Assembly (NCBI GenBank): GCA_965247735.1
Contig: CBDFHN010000002.1
Span: 1,984,001 to 2,048,000, forward strand
Direction: 5' to 3'
DNA length: 64,000 bases
Source of the DNA: JAOXRU01 sp965247735
Lineage (GTDB): Bacteria > Bacteroidota > Bacteroidia > Flavobacteriales > Flavobacteriaceae
In this document: positions 19,213-28,095 of the stretch, piece after piece
Layout of the letters: each line of letters opens with the position of its first letter
Numbering within the stretch: position 1 is the stretch's first letter
Translations under genes and position numbers: made by a program
Notes under the pieces: model-generated
The model's input: only the letters and a program-made list of their open reading frames with translations
Databases searched by the model: none
Told to the model about the DNA's origin: nothing

Positions 19213-19279
19213 AAAGGAATCTCCTATCTCCTGAATAACAAATAACATCTAATTCCTAAAAAACTATAAAAACTAACTC

Positions 19280-21031
19280 ATGATACAGTTTATAAAACGA
19301 ACACTGCTATTGCTTTGCTTTGGAATTTGTTTTAATGCCAATTCACAAGTCCTAATTGATCAGGGTATATCAGCAAACGGACTAATGTGTTTTCCACTTC
19401 ATAATAAAGAGAACACCTATTTATATCTTCCTAAGCAAGCAAGATTATCTCTTAATGCCGATAGCATTCCTGAATTTTCTTTTCTGAGGTATGTACTTGA
19501 AAAACCCACAGAAAGCAGCACAAAATCAATAGTTAATGCCGATGGAGGAGCTATTCTTAACTTTTTGGTGCTTTATGACACTCCTAAAGAATTAATTGCT
19601 TCTGCTGAACTGATACTGCAAGAAAAATTAGAAAACGATGCTATTAAACTCCAAGGCCCTGTTCTTTTTACCAAAGGAAAATACACCTTAGTTTCTTCCA
19701 TTTTAAGTCCTGAATCAGGCGCTAAAAAACGTCAAATTATAGGAACTGGTGTTGCGCCAATTTTTGAGAATAGTAAAATTCCACTTTCTTTCGATTTAGC
19801 TCCTATAAAATCAAAGCTGCTTTTAGAAAGTTTAAAAATGGCAACCCCAGATGTTTCTTTATTGTTTGAGCTTTCCTTTACTGGACTAACAGATAGTTAT
19901 GAAGCCGAACTAGAAGTAGATTGGTCTAAAGTAGAAAATAGTAAATCATTTGATGCAGGTGGTTCGGCCTATTTTGTTGGCGCCGATATAAATCTTGGAT
20001 TTGACAAACTTAGAAAAGAACAAGCCATAAAACTTACCTCAACAGGCAGTGATGATACCATGGAAAGTTTGGTACAAACAGTATACTCCAAGTTATTAGA
20101 AATGCTCTTTGATCCTGTAGAACCTGCTCAAGTACCAGAAGAGCAACGTGGAGGCTTAGAAGATGCTTTGGGAGCCTTAATAGGTCAGAATGGCGCTCTA
20201 GGAAGTAGAAACACTACAGGTTTTGGAATCAATGTTGGCTTTCAATATAAAGAACACCATTCTTCTGGAAAAAGCCATATGGTATTTAATGGAAGAAGTA
20301 CCGTTAGTAGAAATCATTATATCACTTTTAATGTAGGTGATCTCTATAAAAAACATGGTGAGAATAAAGATCTTTTCAAAGATGTACCACTATGGGATCT
20401 TACATTTCAACAACGTGATGTATATGTTGGAGTGGATGGAAATATTGAACACGAATTTGACAAAATGCTAAATAGCGTTACTGTAAAACTTAAAAAGAAC
20501 CATAAAAATGGAGATCAAACCCTAAAAGAAGTTTTACTCACCAAAGATACCTACAAACAAGCTAGTGGAAAAATAGCCATGAAATATTTAAATCATGAAG
20601 ATTTAAATCAGGAAGAATGGCTTCAATATGAATACCAGACCATTTGGAAATTTATAGGAGGAGGCACTTATTCTGCCCCATGGACATCTGGATCTTCAGC
20701 TATGATTAACCTCTATACTCCTTTTAAAAAGAAAAAAATTGAAATTTCTGGCGACTTAAATACACTTCTTGCAGAAAAAATAAAAGCTATCTCTGTTAAC
20801 ATTGAATATGACTTTTTTGGAGAGGCAAAAACAAGAAACAGAACATTTTACCCCACAGATTCTATTAACCTTAAGCCTTTTCATATTACACTTCCCAAAG
20901 GCATTGAAGAGATCAAGTACAGTATTACTTGGTTTTTGAAAAATGGCACTAGAAAACAATTTAAAGGCACAGATAAGTACGGCCTTTTATTTATAGATGA
21001 ACTACCAAAAATAGAAAATCATGAAAACTAA
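19280..21031 (+). CDS. Exported YYYLP-family protein 2
   Basis: 583 residues with a signal peptide to about residue 22. The N-terminal module holds YLYLP (47-51), EFSFLRYV, GGAILNFLVLYDTP and GTGVAPIFEN, then TPDVSLLFELSF. The C-terminal module has VDGNIEHEFDKMLNSVTV, WLQYEYQTIWKF and ITWFLKNG, ending with the LLFIDELPK strand that recurs in protein 5. These match protein 1 in order, though identity is low. A Gly-rich loop (about 290-325) separates the modules. It follows protein 1 after 67 bases and overlaps the next gene by 11 bases, so translation is probably coupled. Confidence 0.85.
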   Translation: MIQFIKRTLLLLCFGICFNANSQVLIDQGISANGLMCFPLHNKENTYLYLPKQARLSLNADSIPEFSFLRYVLEKPTESSTKSIVNADGGAILNFLVLYDTPKELIASAELILQEKLENDAIKLQGPVLFTKGKYTLVSSILSPESGAKKRQIIGTGVAPIFENSKIPLSFDLAPIKSKLLLESLKMATPDVSLLFELSFTGLTDSYEAELEVDWSKVENSKSFDAGGSAYFVGADINLGFDKLRKEQAIKLTSTGSDDTMESLVQTVYSKLLEMLFDPVEPAQVPEEQRGGLEDALGALIGQNGALGSRNTTGFGINVGFQYKEHHSSGKSHMVFNGRSTVSRNHYITFNVGDLYKKHGENKDLFKDVPLWDLTFQQRDVYVGVDGNIEHEFDKMLNSVTVKLKKNHKNGDQTLKEVLLTKDTYKQASGKIAMKYLNHEDLNQEEWLQYEYQTIWKFIGGGTYSAPWTSGSSAMINLYTPFKKKKIEISGDLNTLLAEKIKAISVNIEYDFFGEAKTRNRTFYPTDSINLKPFHITLPKGIEEIKYSITWFLKNGTRKQFKGTDKYGLLFIDELPKIENHEN

Positions 21032-21713
21032 ACTTATAAAAAACACAATATTTATGATGCTCATGGGCTATACCATGCTATCACAAGCTCAGGTTTTGGA
21101 TGCAAATACTGCAATAGCTTTAAAAATTTCGAATGGAAATAGTGTAACCGTATATAAAAGTCGTTCTTCTTTTGATACAACTTCCAACGAGTACTATTAC
21201 CTGCCTACTCCACTTCGAATATCTAGAAACAAAAACGAAGAGTTAGAATTCAGTTTTATAGAGTATAAAGAAAAAGGGCAGGTTTCTGGAGCAATTTTAC
21301 ATGTCCTAATTACTTGGGGATTGACTAAAAATCAATTAGAAGAAATTCAAGAACGGCTAGTTGAGATCAAAGGAAAAGAAGTAAGGCTTATGGGAGCTGT
21401 GTTACCAAAAGCCATAAACCCTAATTCTGGATTTATCATATCAGGGACATCAAATCTGGTAGAACTACTCAATAAATCTATAACAAGTATTGGAAAAACC
21501 CCTGTTTTTGCCAATACAAAAATTGCAGCTTCATTTCAATTCAATGCTAGCGGTGCTATCATCATTAAAGAAGCATTAGCAACGAATAATACAGCCTTAA
21601 AAAACACATTTTTCGCCATACCGTATCAGTTGAAATATAATACGTACAACAATCACACAAAAACAATCAAACTAAAAACAAATTTATACGAACTATTAAA
21701 TACTAAGTTATGA
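21021..21713 (+). CDS. Short YYYLP-family protein 3, N-terminal module only
   Basis: 230 residues: signal peptide to about 23, then EYYYLP (57-62), ELEFSFIEYKEKG and SGAILHVLITWGLT as in its neighbours. It then ends after KLYELLNTKL-like sequence without the C-terminal module of the others. Starts 11 bases inside gene 2 and its TGA overlaps the ATG of gene 4 (ATGA), both signs of tight coupling. The open frame is intact, so this looks like a dedicated one-module partner rather than a broken gene, though a past truncation cannot be excluded. Confidence 0.8.
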   Translation: MKTKLIKNTIFMMLMGYTMLSQAQVLDANTAIALKISNGNSVTVYKSRSSFDTTSNEYYYLPTPLRISRNKNEELEFSFIEYKEKGQVSGAILHVLITWGLTKNQLEEIQERLVEIKGKEVRLMGAVLPKAINPNSGFIISGTSNLVELLNKSITSIGKTPVFANTKIAASFQFNASGAIIIKEALATNNTALKNTFFAIPYQLKYNTYNNHTKTIKLKTNLYELLNTKL

Positions 21714-23698
21714 AAACACTAATTAAACAATTTCTTCTAGTAGTAACATTTTATTTTATTACAGGAATAACAGCGATGCATTCACAAATTGTGGATGGCA
21801 ATAACAAGTTAACCATCACGCTTAGTGACGACACCCATGTAGTGCTTTTTGGACAGGCTGCAAGTTTATCTGATCGAAAACTGAAAAACTATTATTATCT
21901 ACCTTTTTCGCTTAGACTTGCTCAGAAAAAAGACAAAACACCTGAGTTTCTCTTTTTAAAATACATGACGGAAGAAAAAGAAAACAATGGCGGTATTGGA
22001 GGAGCGCTATTACACATGTTAATGTATTGGGGGCCTACTCCTGCCCAACGTACTGAACTTGAAGAAATATTAAAAAAAGGAGAACAAGGTGCCCGAAAAG
22101 GAAGTGTTTTAAAAGGAGCATTAGATGTTAAACCTGATGGAGACAAATCGATGCGAATTATCTCTGCTACCTTAAGTGACAGCAAATTGGCTCGATCTGT
22201 AGTGCAATCCTTTAGTGCTCCTGTATTGGAAGGAGGAAGAGTGGCAGTAGCTTCTTCACTAAGCCCACATGGAGCGCAATTACTTGCAGCTACTTTTGAA
22301 AAAACAAGCTCTATTGCGGATTTAAGTATTGAGTTGAGTTATAAATACACCACTAGAATGCCAGCAGCAAAAGGACGAGTTATTATCAACTGGAGTGAAA
22401 TCCAAAAACATGCTGAAAAGGATTCTGCAAATTATAACATAAAAACTAAAAAGAAATATGAATGGGATCCTAAATGGTATAACCCATTACGTATTAAAAC
22501 CACTACTCATAAAACCAGAAGTTATGATGAGGTACGATCTGTGATAGACACTTTGGTTAAAAAAGAATATATAAAAGTAGAATTCGATGAAAATATTGTA
22601 GATGAAAGAGTAACAAAAATAAGAGAAGCGTTTTTTGATTTCTTTTTACAACAAATGACAAACTCTTCAGATTCCAATGATTTACCCCCACCTACGGCCC
22701 AAGAGAAAAAGGCCATGCCCAATATTAAATATGGAAAAGAATATACTTACAATAGAGAATTTATCCAAAATGGTTATAAAAAAGGCAGACAAGTTTTTAA
22801 CCTTAACTATAGGTTGGCCGTTGAAAAACCCTTTACTGTAACTGCCAATTTAGCCAGCTGGTATGATGGCGTTAAAAACAATAAAAAGTGTGTTGCTTCC
22901 GTATTGCTTAACGACCCGTTTTTCCAACACAGAGACATCAACTTTATTCTGGATGGAGAAGGAAAAGACATTTTAGAAAGTGGCGAAGCCAACTATGTTA
23001 CTTTTTCTGTAAAGAAAAAACGAAGCTCTGGAAATGACTTTAGTGATCATATGACTATTGATTATGCCTATTTAAAGGAAAAAGGATTAAAATCTCAAAT
23101 TACCTATGCCCGAGGAGATGACAGAAATTCGGACAATTATAAATATGCTATTCAATGGAGTCTTAGAGGTGGACATCTATTTCCAAAAGAACCCCAATTT
23201 GTTCAAGGCGATTGGATGGAAAACAGCCTAACTCTTGTTCCCCCAGTATCTCCAAGAGTAATTGAGTTTGAAACCGACTTGGATGAACTAAAAGCCTTAG
23301 GAATAACCAGAGCTACCCTGCAACTACGGTATTACAAATACGGAAACGAAGTGGAAACCAATATTCCGTTGACCGTCTCCAAAGGTGAGCCTTTGGTAGA
23401 AAAAACCATTTTTACAGACAGAGATGCTCCAGGATATGCTTATCGATATATCCTTTCTCATAAAGAACGAGGCAAAATGGTGTTGGACTGGGAAGCCAAA
23501 ATAAACGATGATTATGTCTACGCCATTATCCCTGAAGAGCTAAAGGATGAAGATCCAGACTATTTATCAAAAGTCATTAAAGCAGGAGAGGTATTGTTAA
23601 AGCCAGGTAAAGATGGAAAAGTAAGTAAAGTAGCAGGGATTCTAGGGAAATTTAAGGATGTGCTTAAGGCGGTAACTACAGATGATAAATCCAAATAA
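21710..23698 (+). CDS. Exported YYYLP-family protein 4
   Basis: 662 residues. Signal peptide to about residue 25, then YYYLP (61-65), RLAQKKDKTPEFLFLKYM, GGALLHMLMYWGPTP, SFSAPVLEGGRVAV and GAQLLAATFEKTSS. A DWS-like step reads VIINWSEIQKHAEK. The C-terminal module includes LDGEGKDILESGEANYV and IQWSLRGGHLFPK, with late IPEELKDED. This is the clearest full-length copy of the family. It begins in a 4-base overlap with gene 3 and is followed 15 bases later by gene 5. No anchor is seen. Confidence 0.85.
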   Translation: MKTLIKQFLLVVTFYFITGITAMHSQIVDGNNKLTITLSDDTHVVLFGQAASLSDRKLKNYYYLPFSLRLAQKKDKTPEFLFLKYMTEEKENNGGIGGALLHMLMYWGPTPAQRTELEEILKKGEQGARKGSVLKGALDVKPDGDKSMRIISATLSDSKLARSVVQSFSAPVLEGGRVAVASSLSPHGAQLLAATFEKTSSIADLSIELSYKYTTRMPAAKGRVIINWSEIQKHAEKDSANYNIKTKKKYEWDPKWYNPLRIKTTTHKTRSYDEVRSVIDTLVKKEYIKVEFDENIVDERVTKIREAFFDFFLQQMTNSSDSNDLPPPTAQEKKAMPNIKYGKEYTYNREFIQNGYKKGRQVFNLNYRLAVEKPFTVTANLASWYDGVKNNKKCVASVLLNDPFFQHRDINFILDGEGKDILESGEANYVTFSVKKKRSSGNDFSDHMTIDYAYLKEKGLKSQITYARGDDRNSDNYKYAIQWSLRGGHLFPKEPQFVQGDWMENSLTLVPPVSPRVIEFETDLDELKALGITRATLQLRYYKYGNEVETNIPLTVSKGEPLVEKTIFTDRDAPGYAYRYILSHKERGKMVLDWEAKINDDYVYAIIPEELKDEDPDYLSKVIKAGEVLLKPGKDGKVSKVAGILGKFKDVLKAVTTDDKSK

Positions 23699-23713
23699 TT
23701 TAAAAAAAAGATC

Positions 23714-25900
23714 ATGAAAAAATATATAAAACAAATGATATGCATGGCTATTCTGGTCGTATTATTCCCCAAAGACCTCTTTTCACAACGAGATTTCTCC
23801 ATGCAAATAACTATAGACAAACCTGTAGAAGCTGCAGATTTAGTAGCTTTTCCTGGAGTAAAAGATCCTAATTCTTATTGGTATATGTCCAAGAATGTCA
23901 AGGTAGCAACTAACGAAGACGGTACTCCAAAATTCTCATTAATAAAATGGGTTTATAATCAAGATGATGGGAAGGATGAAGGACTAGGAGGAGCAGTTTT
24001 TCACTGTGTTTTTGGATATGGCCCCACAGAGGAACAAATTACTGAAGCACGTACTGCTTTAAAACGAATAAACCCAAGAGGAAAACTAGTAGGTCCAGTA
24101 ATTTTCAAAAGCGGAACAGTTACCGTTTCTATTCCCAAAATTAATGACGAGGAAACACAGGAGGTAATAGCAATTGCTCCAGCTCCAACTATACAAGGAG
24201 CCAATGTAGCAGTTAATCTTCAACTAGATAAACGTTCAGCTACTCTATTATGGGATTCTTTTAATACTCCAAACCCAGTTGTAACCTTTAATTTCAATAT
24301 GCAATTAGCAGGTTATAATTCTCCTTTGGAAGCCAAAATAACTATTCATAGAGAGCAAATTCATAACAATAAAAAAATGCAAGCTGGTGTTGCTACTCCT
24401 TGGTTATCGGCAGAAGTTGGTGTCTTTTTAGATGAAATGATAGACAATGGAGCTATTGAAATAGAAAAAATTGGAGAAAATTTTGAAATGCAAGAGGCCA
24501 TCGATAGAGCCATTGAGCATGCCACTAATGAATTTTTCACGCCATTGGGCGGTTCAGATGGACCAAACTTAGGACAATTAGCAGGATTAAACGGACAAGA
24601 ACCTTCTTTCCTAGATCGAGCTTCTGGCTTATTAAATTCTTCAAGACAAGAAGCAAGAACAGAAAATACAAGTATCAGAGCAGAAAACCAGAGAGAAAGA
24701 GAAAGAACCGATCGTAGAAATAAAGATATCCGTGAAGACAATAGACGAGAACATAATAGAGCGGATCGCACCAATGCTGAAAATAGAAGAAATGAACAAG
24801 AAAGAGTCGCTACAGTTAATGAAACCAATAGAACAAGAATTGAACAACAACAAGCTGAAAATTCTGAAAATACTGTTGAAGAAAACAATAGTAATGAAAA
24901 CAACAATTCTGAAGAAGAGGCTAACACCGATGAGGAAAATGATGAAACCACAGCTCGTCGTATAGTATCACCTACTGAAGCTGGTGTAACTCCAGAAAAT
25001 GTATCTCAAGAGGTTTATATTCCAATTGAAGCAGAAGAAATAGAAGAAGTAGAGGCAGAAACCAGAGAAGAAATAGAAGCTAGAGAAAGGGAAGAAGTGA
25101 ATGTTCCATCCATAGCTATTGTTGCCTCGTTTGTACAGCGTACTGTAATTGTAAAAGGAGATAAGGTTATTTCGTTTAAAGAAACCTTACCTACGGTTAT
25201 ACCAATGCCATTTGGAGGGAATTTAGGAGTAAGCAGAAAGGATTGTCCCAAATGTTTTAGAGAAGTAAACCTCGATGACCCAGTATTTAAACAAAGACAA
25301 CTTCTTGCTATTGTAGATGGATTTAATTCAGATAATTTTTCGCAATTTATTAACTATGCCTCTCTTCAGATAAAAAAAACTCACGAATCTGGAGCCATCA
25401 CCTTTGATGAAATAAGAGTGACTCGTAAAAATTTCGCAGAAGAAGGCAATCTTTTTACGCTTTTGTATGGATGGAAAGGGGACAATAATCGTTCCAAATG
25501 GTTAGATTTTGAATACAAGATAGGCTGGGCCTTTTTTGGGGGACATGAATTTGAGACTCCTTGGAAAGAAAGTAATAAAAACACCATTAACTTGAGTGCC
25601 CCATTACAACAAAAAATAATCACTATAGAAGCAGAAAGAGATCTATTAGAAGAATCTAATATCCGTGCTATAGATGTAAAAATAAAATACAATCTAGGCG
25701 GAGGTGATCCTTTAACAAAACAATTTACCATAAATATTTCTAAAGATATCCTAAACGGACAGGTAGAAATTATGCTACCTAAAAACAAGCATGAATACGA
25801 TTACGAAATAACATGGAGGTTATGGGGAGGAAAAGAAATAAATTCAGGAAACAAGACTACTTCTTCTGAAGTAATTCATGTAGACGAATTGCCTAATTAA
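23714..25900 (+). CDS. Exported YYYLP-family protein 5 with charged helical linker
   Basis: 728 residues. Signal peptide to about 25; N-terminal module with YWYMS (55-59) in place of YYYLP, then TPKFSLIKWVYN, GGAVFHCVFGYGPT and IAIAPAPTIQG. Residues about 310-420 form a long Glu/Arg/Asn-rich stretch (QRERERTDRRNKDIRED and on into NNSEEEANTDEEND), probably a rigid charged helix. The C-terminal module has WLDFEYKIGWAFFGG and YDYEITWRLWGG, ending VIHVDELPN like protein 2. It is preceded by AAAAAAAAGATCATG, a leader also used by gene 7. The linker's reverse complement gives false minus-strand frames. Confidence 0.85.
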   Translation: MKKYIKQMICMAILVVLFPKDLFSQRDFSMQITIDKPVEAADLVAFPGVKDPNSYWYMSKNVKVATNEDGTPKFSLIKWVYNQDDGKDEGLGGAVFHCVFGYGPTEEQITEARTALKRINPRGKLVGPVIFKSGTVTVSIPKINDEETQEVIAIAPAPTIQGANVAVNLQLDKRSATLLWDSFNTPNPVVTFNFNMQLAGYNSPLEAKITIHREQIHNNKKMQAGVATPWLSAEVGVFLDEMIDNGAIEIEKIGENFEMQEAIDRAIEHATNEFFTPLGGSDGPNLGQLAGLNGQEPSFLDRASGLLNSSRQEARTENTSIRAENQRERERTDRRNKDIREDNRREHNRADRTNAENRRNEQERVATVNETNRTRIEQQQAENSENTVEENNSNENNNSEEEANTDEENDETTARRIVSPTEAGVTPENVSQEVYIPIEAEEIEEVEAETREEIEAREREEVNVPSIAIVASFVQRTVIVKGDKVISFKETLPTVIPMPFGGNLGVSRKDCPKCFREVNLDDPVFKQRQLLAIVDGFNSDNFSQFINYASLQIKKTHESGAITFDEIRVTRKNFAEEGNLFTLLYGWKGDNNRSKWLDFEYKIGWAFFGGHEFETPWKESNKNTINLSAPLQQKIITIEAERDLLEESNIRAIDVKIKYNLGGGDPLTKQFTINISKDILNGQVEIMLPKNKHEYDYEITWRLWGGKEINSGNKTTSSEVIHVDELPN

Positions 25901-25915
25901 TTAAAAAACATAATC

Positions 25916-28075
25916 ATGAAATTAAATCAAATAATACTCACGATAATTATAAGTGTCCTTAGTACACTAAGTACCTATGGGCAAAGCGATGAAGAAACCA
26001 TACAAAAGCTTATCAGTTTTATTTACTACTCTGACCCTACAGTAAATAGATCTGCTCCCGTTAATAATACCGATGTCGCCAATGGTATTGAAGAAGGTAG
26101 GTTTTGGGAAGATACTGGAATAGATGATTTACAAGCCTTTGTAAGATCTGTATGTAAAAGTCCAAGCAATGGTGGGGATAGGGCATTACAGCATTCTATA
26201 GCTGAGGTTTTAAAACTTACAAACAGAAGAATACTTGTCTATCTATGGAATGATTCTCGCTCATTACAAGAATCGCAATATGCCCATGGAAATAAACCAT
26301 GTCTAAGTGATTATAGTGAAGCTGCCAATGTAGTAAACAATAGAGTTTGGCCTTGTGCTTGGCATTTAACTACTGGAGAGGATCCTAAATGGGGAGGCAA
26401 CGTCCATATTGGTCAATATTTTGCAAGCGAATATGGTTTGAAAGAACTACAAGCTACATTTATCCATGAATTTATGCATACTCAAGACCCTGTTAGTATT
26501 TTATACCAAAGATTTTTGGTAGGTGGTCATTCGTATGATTATGGGTTTGATGAAGATCATTACGGTGAAGAAGCAATGCCCAATAAAAGAATGGCCTATG
26601 GAGAAGTAATAGCTAATGTTTTAGGCTTAATGTATAATAACACTAGCATGGAGAGCTACTTGGACTGGTATGTTAGTAACGGCAATATTATGGTAGAAAA
26701 ACAAATGCCTAATGATTTTTTCAAGGTCAATAGGCAGCGCATGGGGTTTTCTGATGATGTTTGGCTATACGATCAAATTAACAATACTCATGGTCCTGGG
26801 ACACCACATCGTAGGTCATCAAGATATGTAACCTATCCCATACGCAGTTTAGCTCCAAAATTTCTAATTCATAACGAAATGGTGTCCGCTATGGCATTAG
26901 CATTAACCAGTTATCATGTACGAGACATAGACCCCTTTATATACGCCGTAAAAGAAGTGAATAAAGAGATTGTCAATAATCAGCAACAAGACCCTTTTGC
27001 TTTAATTGTTAATAAATTTGCTTTGGGCTTAACTTCTAGAGGTGATTCTCCAACTCTAATATTAACTGACTTAAAAAGTAATGGAGTGCAAAACGAACCC
27101 TATTATGCCATATTACCGTTGGCTTATTTTGATTATTTTACTGGTTATGGAGCTACTTCCAAGAGTGAGTTCAACACCATGTTTAATGATGAACTAGATG
27201 CAACCTTGCTCAGCATTTATTGGGACTTTTTTAAGAACAAGGTCCGTACAATTCCATTTCTTCCCGTTTTAAGTAGTCAAAGTGATACTCGAAGTTTTCA
27301 GACTATACTTTCTCATAATTTAACAGACATTTCTATACAATGTGGAGTAAATCAAAGTTTTCCTGCAGGAGTAATGGATCATAATTTTGAATCAGCTTCT
27401 TCAACTACTTCTTCATCAGCTTCAACATCAGATACCTCCGCAGCTCATTCCGAAAATAGATCTTCAACTGCGAGTAGCACAACAATTTCGTCCGAAAGCA
27501 ATTGCCAAGATTGGCCTTCTTATGGAGACGAATCTTCTATCACAGTAAACGGAGTAACCATCCCTGTCTTTAATGCAAATACAGCTCAAAAAGGAAATAT
27601 GGAACAAACCTTATCTAGGTTACCTGCAGCACATTTAAACTCTATTCCGCGTATTATTATTGTTTCTGCTGCTGGTCCAAATTATTTCCTAAAAAACCCA
27701 AGTCGTGGCGGTGCTTCATGGAGATGTAATCCATCCAATAGAGAAGATGAATGGATAAAATTATCGGAATATTCCTTATCGGAACGAAGAAATCAACGAA
27801 TAAACTTCACTTTACTTCATGAAGTAGGACATTTTATAGATCGTGACTTTAACATTGTTTCTGGACATCAAGAAGAAGCGAGAAGATATTTAAGAGAAGT
27901 GAATTATCGTGGTCATACCCAAGGTGCTGGTGAAGCTATTGCCCAAGGCTATATGTACTACTTTGCAACAACTACTGCTCAAGATAGAAGACCTAGAGTT
28001 CGAGATCGTTTGCCAGTATACTTAAAAGAAATTTTAGAGAATAGCAGTGCTTGGTCAAATACTAGTACTTGGTAA
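25916..28075 (+). CDS. Exported protein with two HExxH zincin motifs
   Basis: 719 residues with a signal peptide to about 22. The first motif is HEFMH at 184-188, with a possible third ligand Glu230 in AYGEVIAN. The second is HEVGH at 635-639, with Glu673 in GAGEAIAQG. Both have the same HExxH...GE-x-I-A layout of gluzincin-type peptidases. A Ser/Thr-rich linker lies at about 488-525. The two halves may be separate peptidase domains; whether both are active is not visible. It is the only member of the operon without the YYYLP modules and could process the others. It lies 15 bases after gene 5. Confidence 0.8.
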   Translation: MKLNQIILTIIISVLSTLSTYGQSDEETIQKLISFIYYSDPTVNRSAPVNNTDVANGIEEGRFWEDTGIDDLQAFVRSVCKSPSNGGDRALQHSIAEVLKLTNRRILVYLWNDSRSLQESQYAHGNKPCLSDYSEAANVVNNRVWPCAWHLTTGEDPKWGGNVHIGQYFASEYGLKELQATFIHEFMHTQDPVSILYQRFLVGGHSYDYGFDEDHYGEEAMPNKRMAYGEVIANVLGLMYNNTSMESYLDWYVSNGNIMVEKQMPNDFFKVNRQRMGFSDDVWLYDQINNTHGPGTPHRRSSRYVTYPIRSLAPKFLIHNEMVSAMALALTSYHVRDIDPFIYAVKEVNKEIVNNQQQDPFALIVNKFALGLTSRGDSPTLILTDLKSNGVQNEPYYAILPLAYFDYFTGYGATSKSEFNTMFNDELDATLLSIYWDFFKNKVRTIPFLPVLSSQSDTRSFQTILSHNLTDISIQCGVNQSFPAGVMDHNFESASSTTSSSASTSDTSAAHSENRSSTASSTTISSESNCQDWPSYGDESSITVNGVTIPVFNANTAQKGNMEQTLSRLPAAHLNSIPRIIIVSAAGPNYFLKNPSRGGASWRCNPSNREDEWIKLSEYSLSERRNQRINFTLLHEVGHFIDRDFNIVSGHQEEARRYLREVNYRGHTQGAGEAIAQGYMYYFATTTAQDRRPRVRDRLPVYLKEILENSSAWSNTSTW

Positions 28076-28095
28076 TAACATTAAAACAAAAGATC

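Noticed and set aside
24361..24951. 196-residue minus-strand frame
   Set aside because: It is the complement of the Glu/Arg-rich linker and neighbouring parts of protein 5; composition is Ser/Leu-rich, as expected from antisense of GAA/AGA codons.
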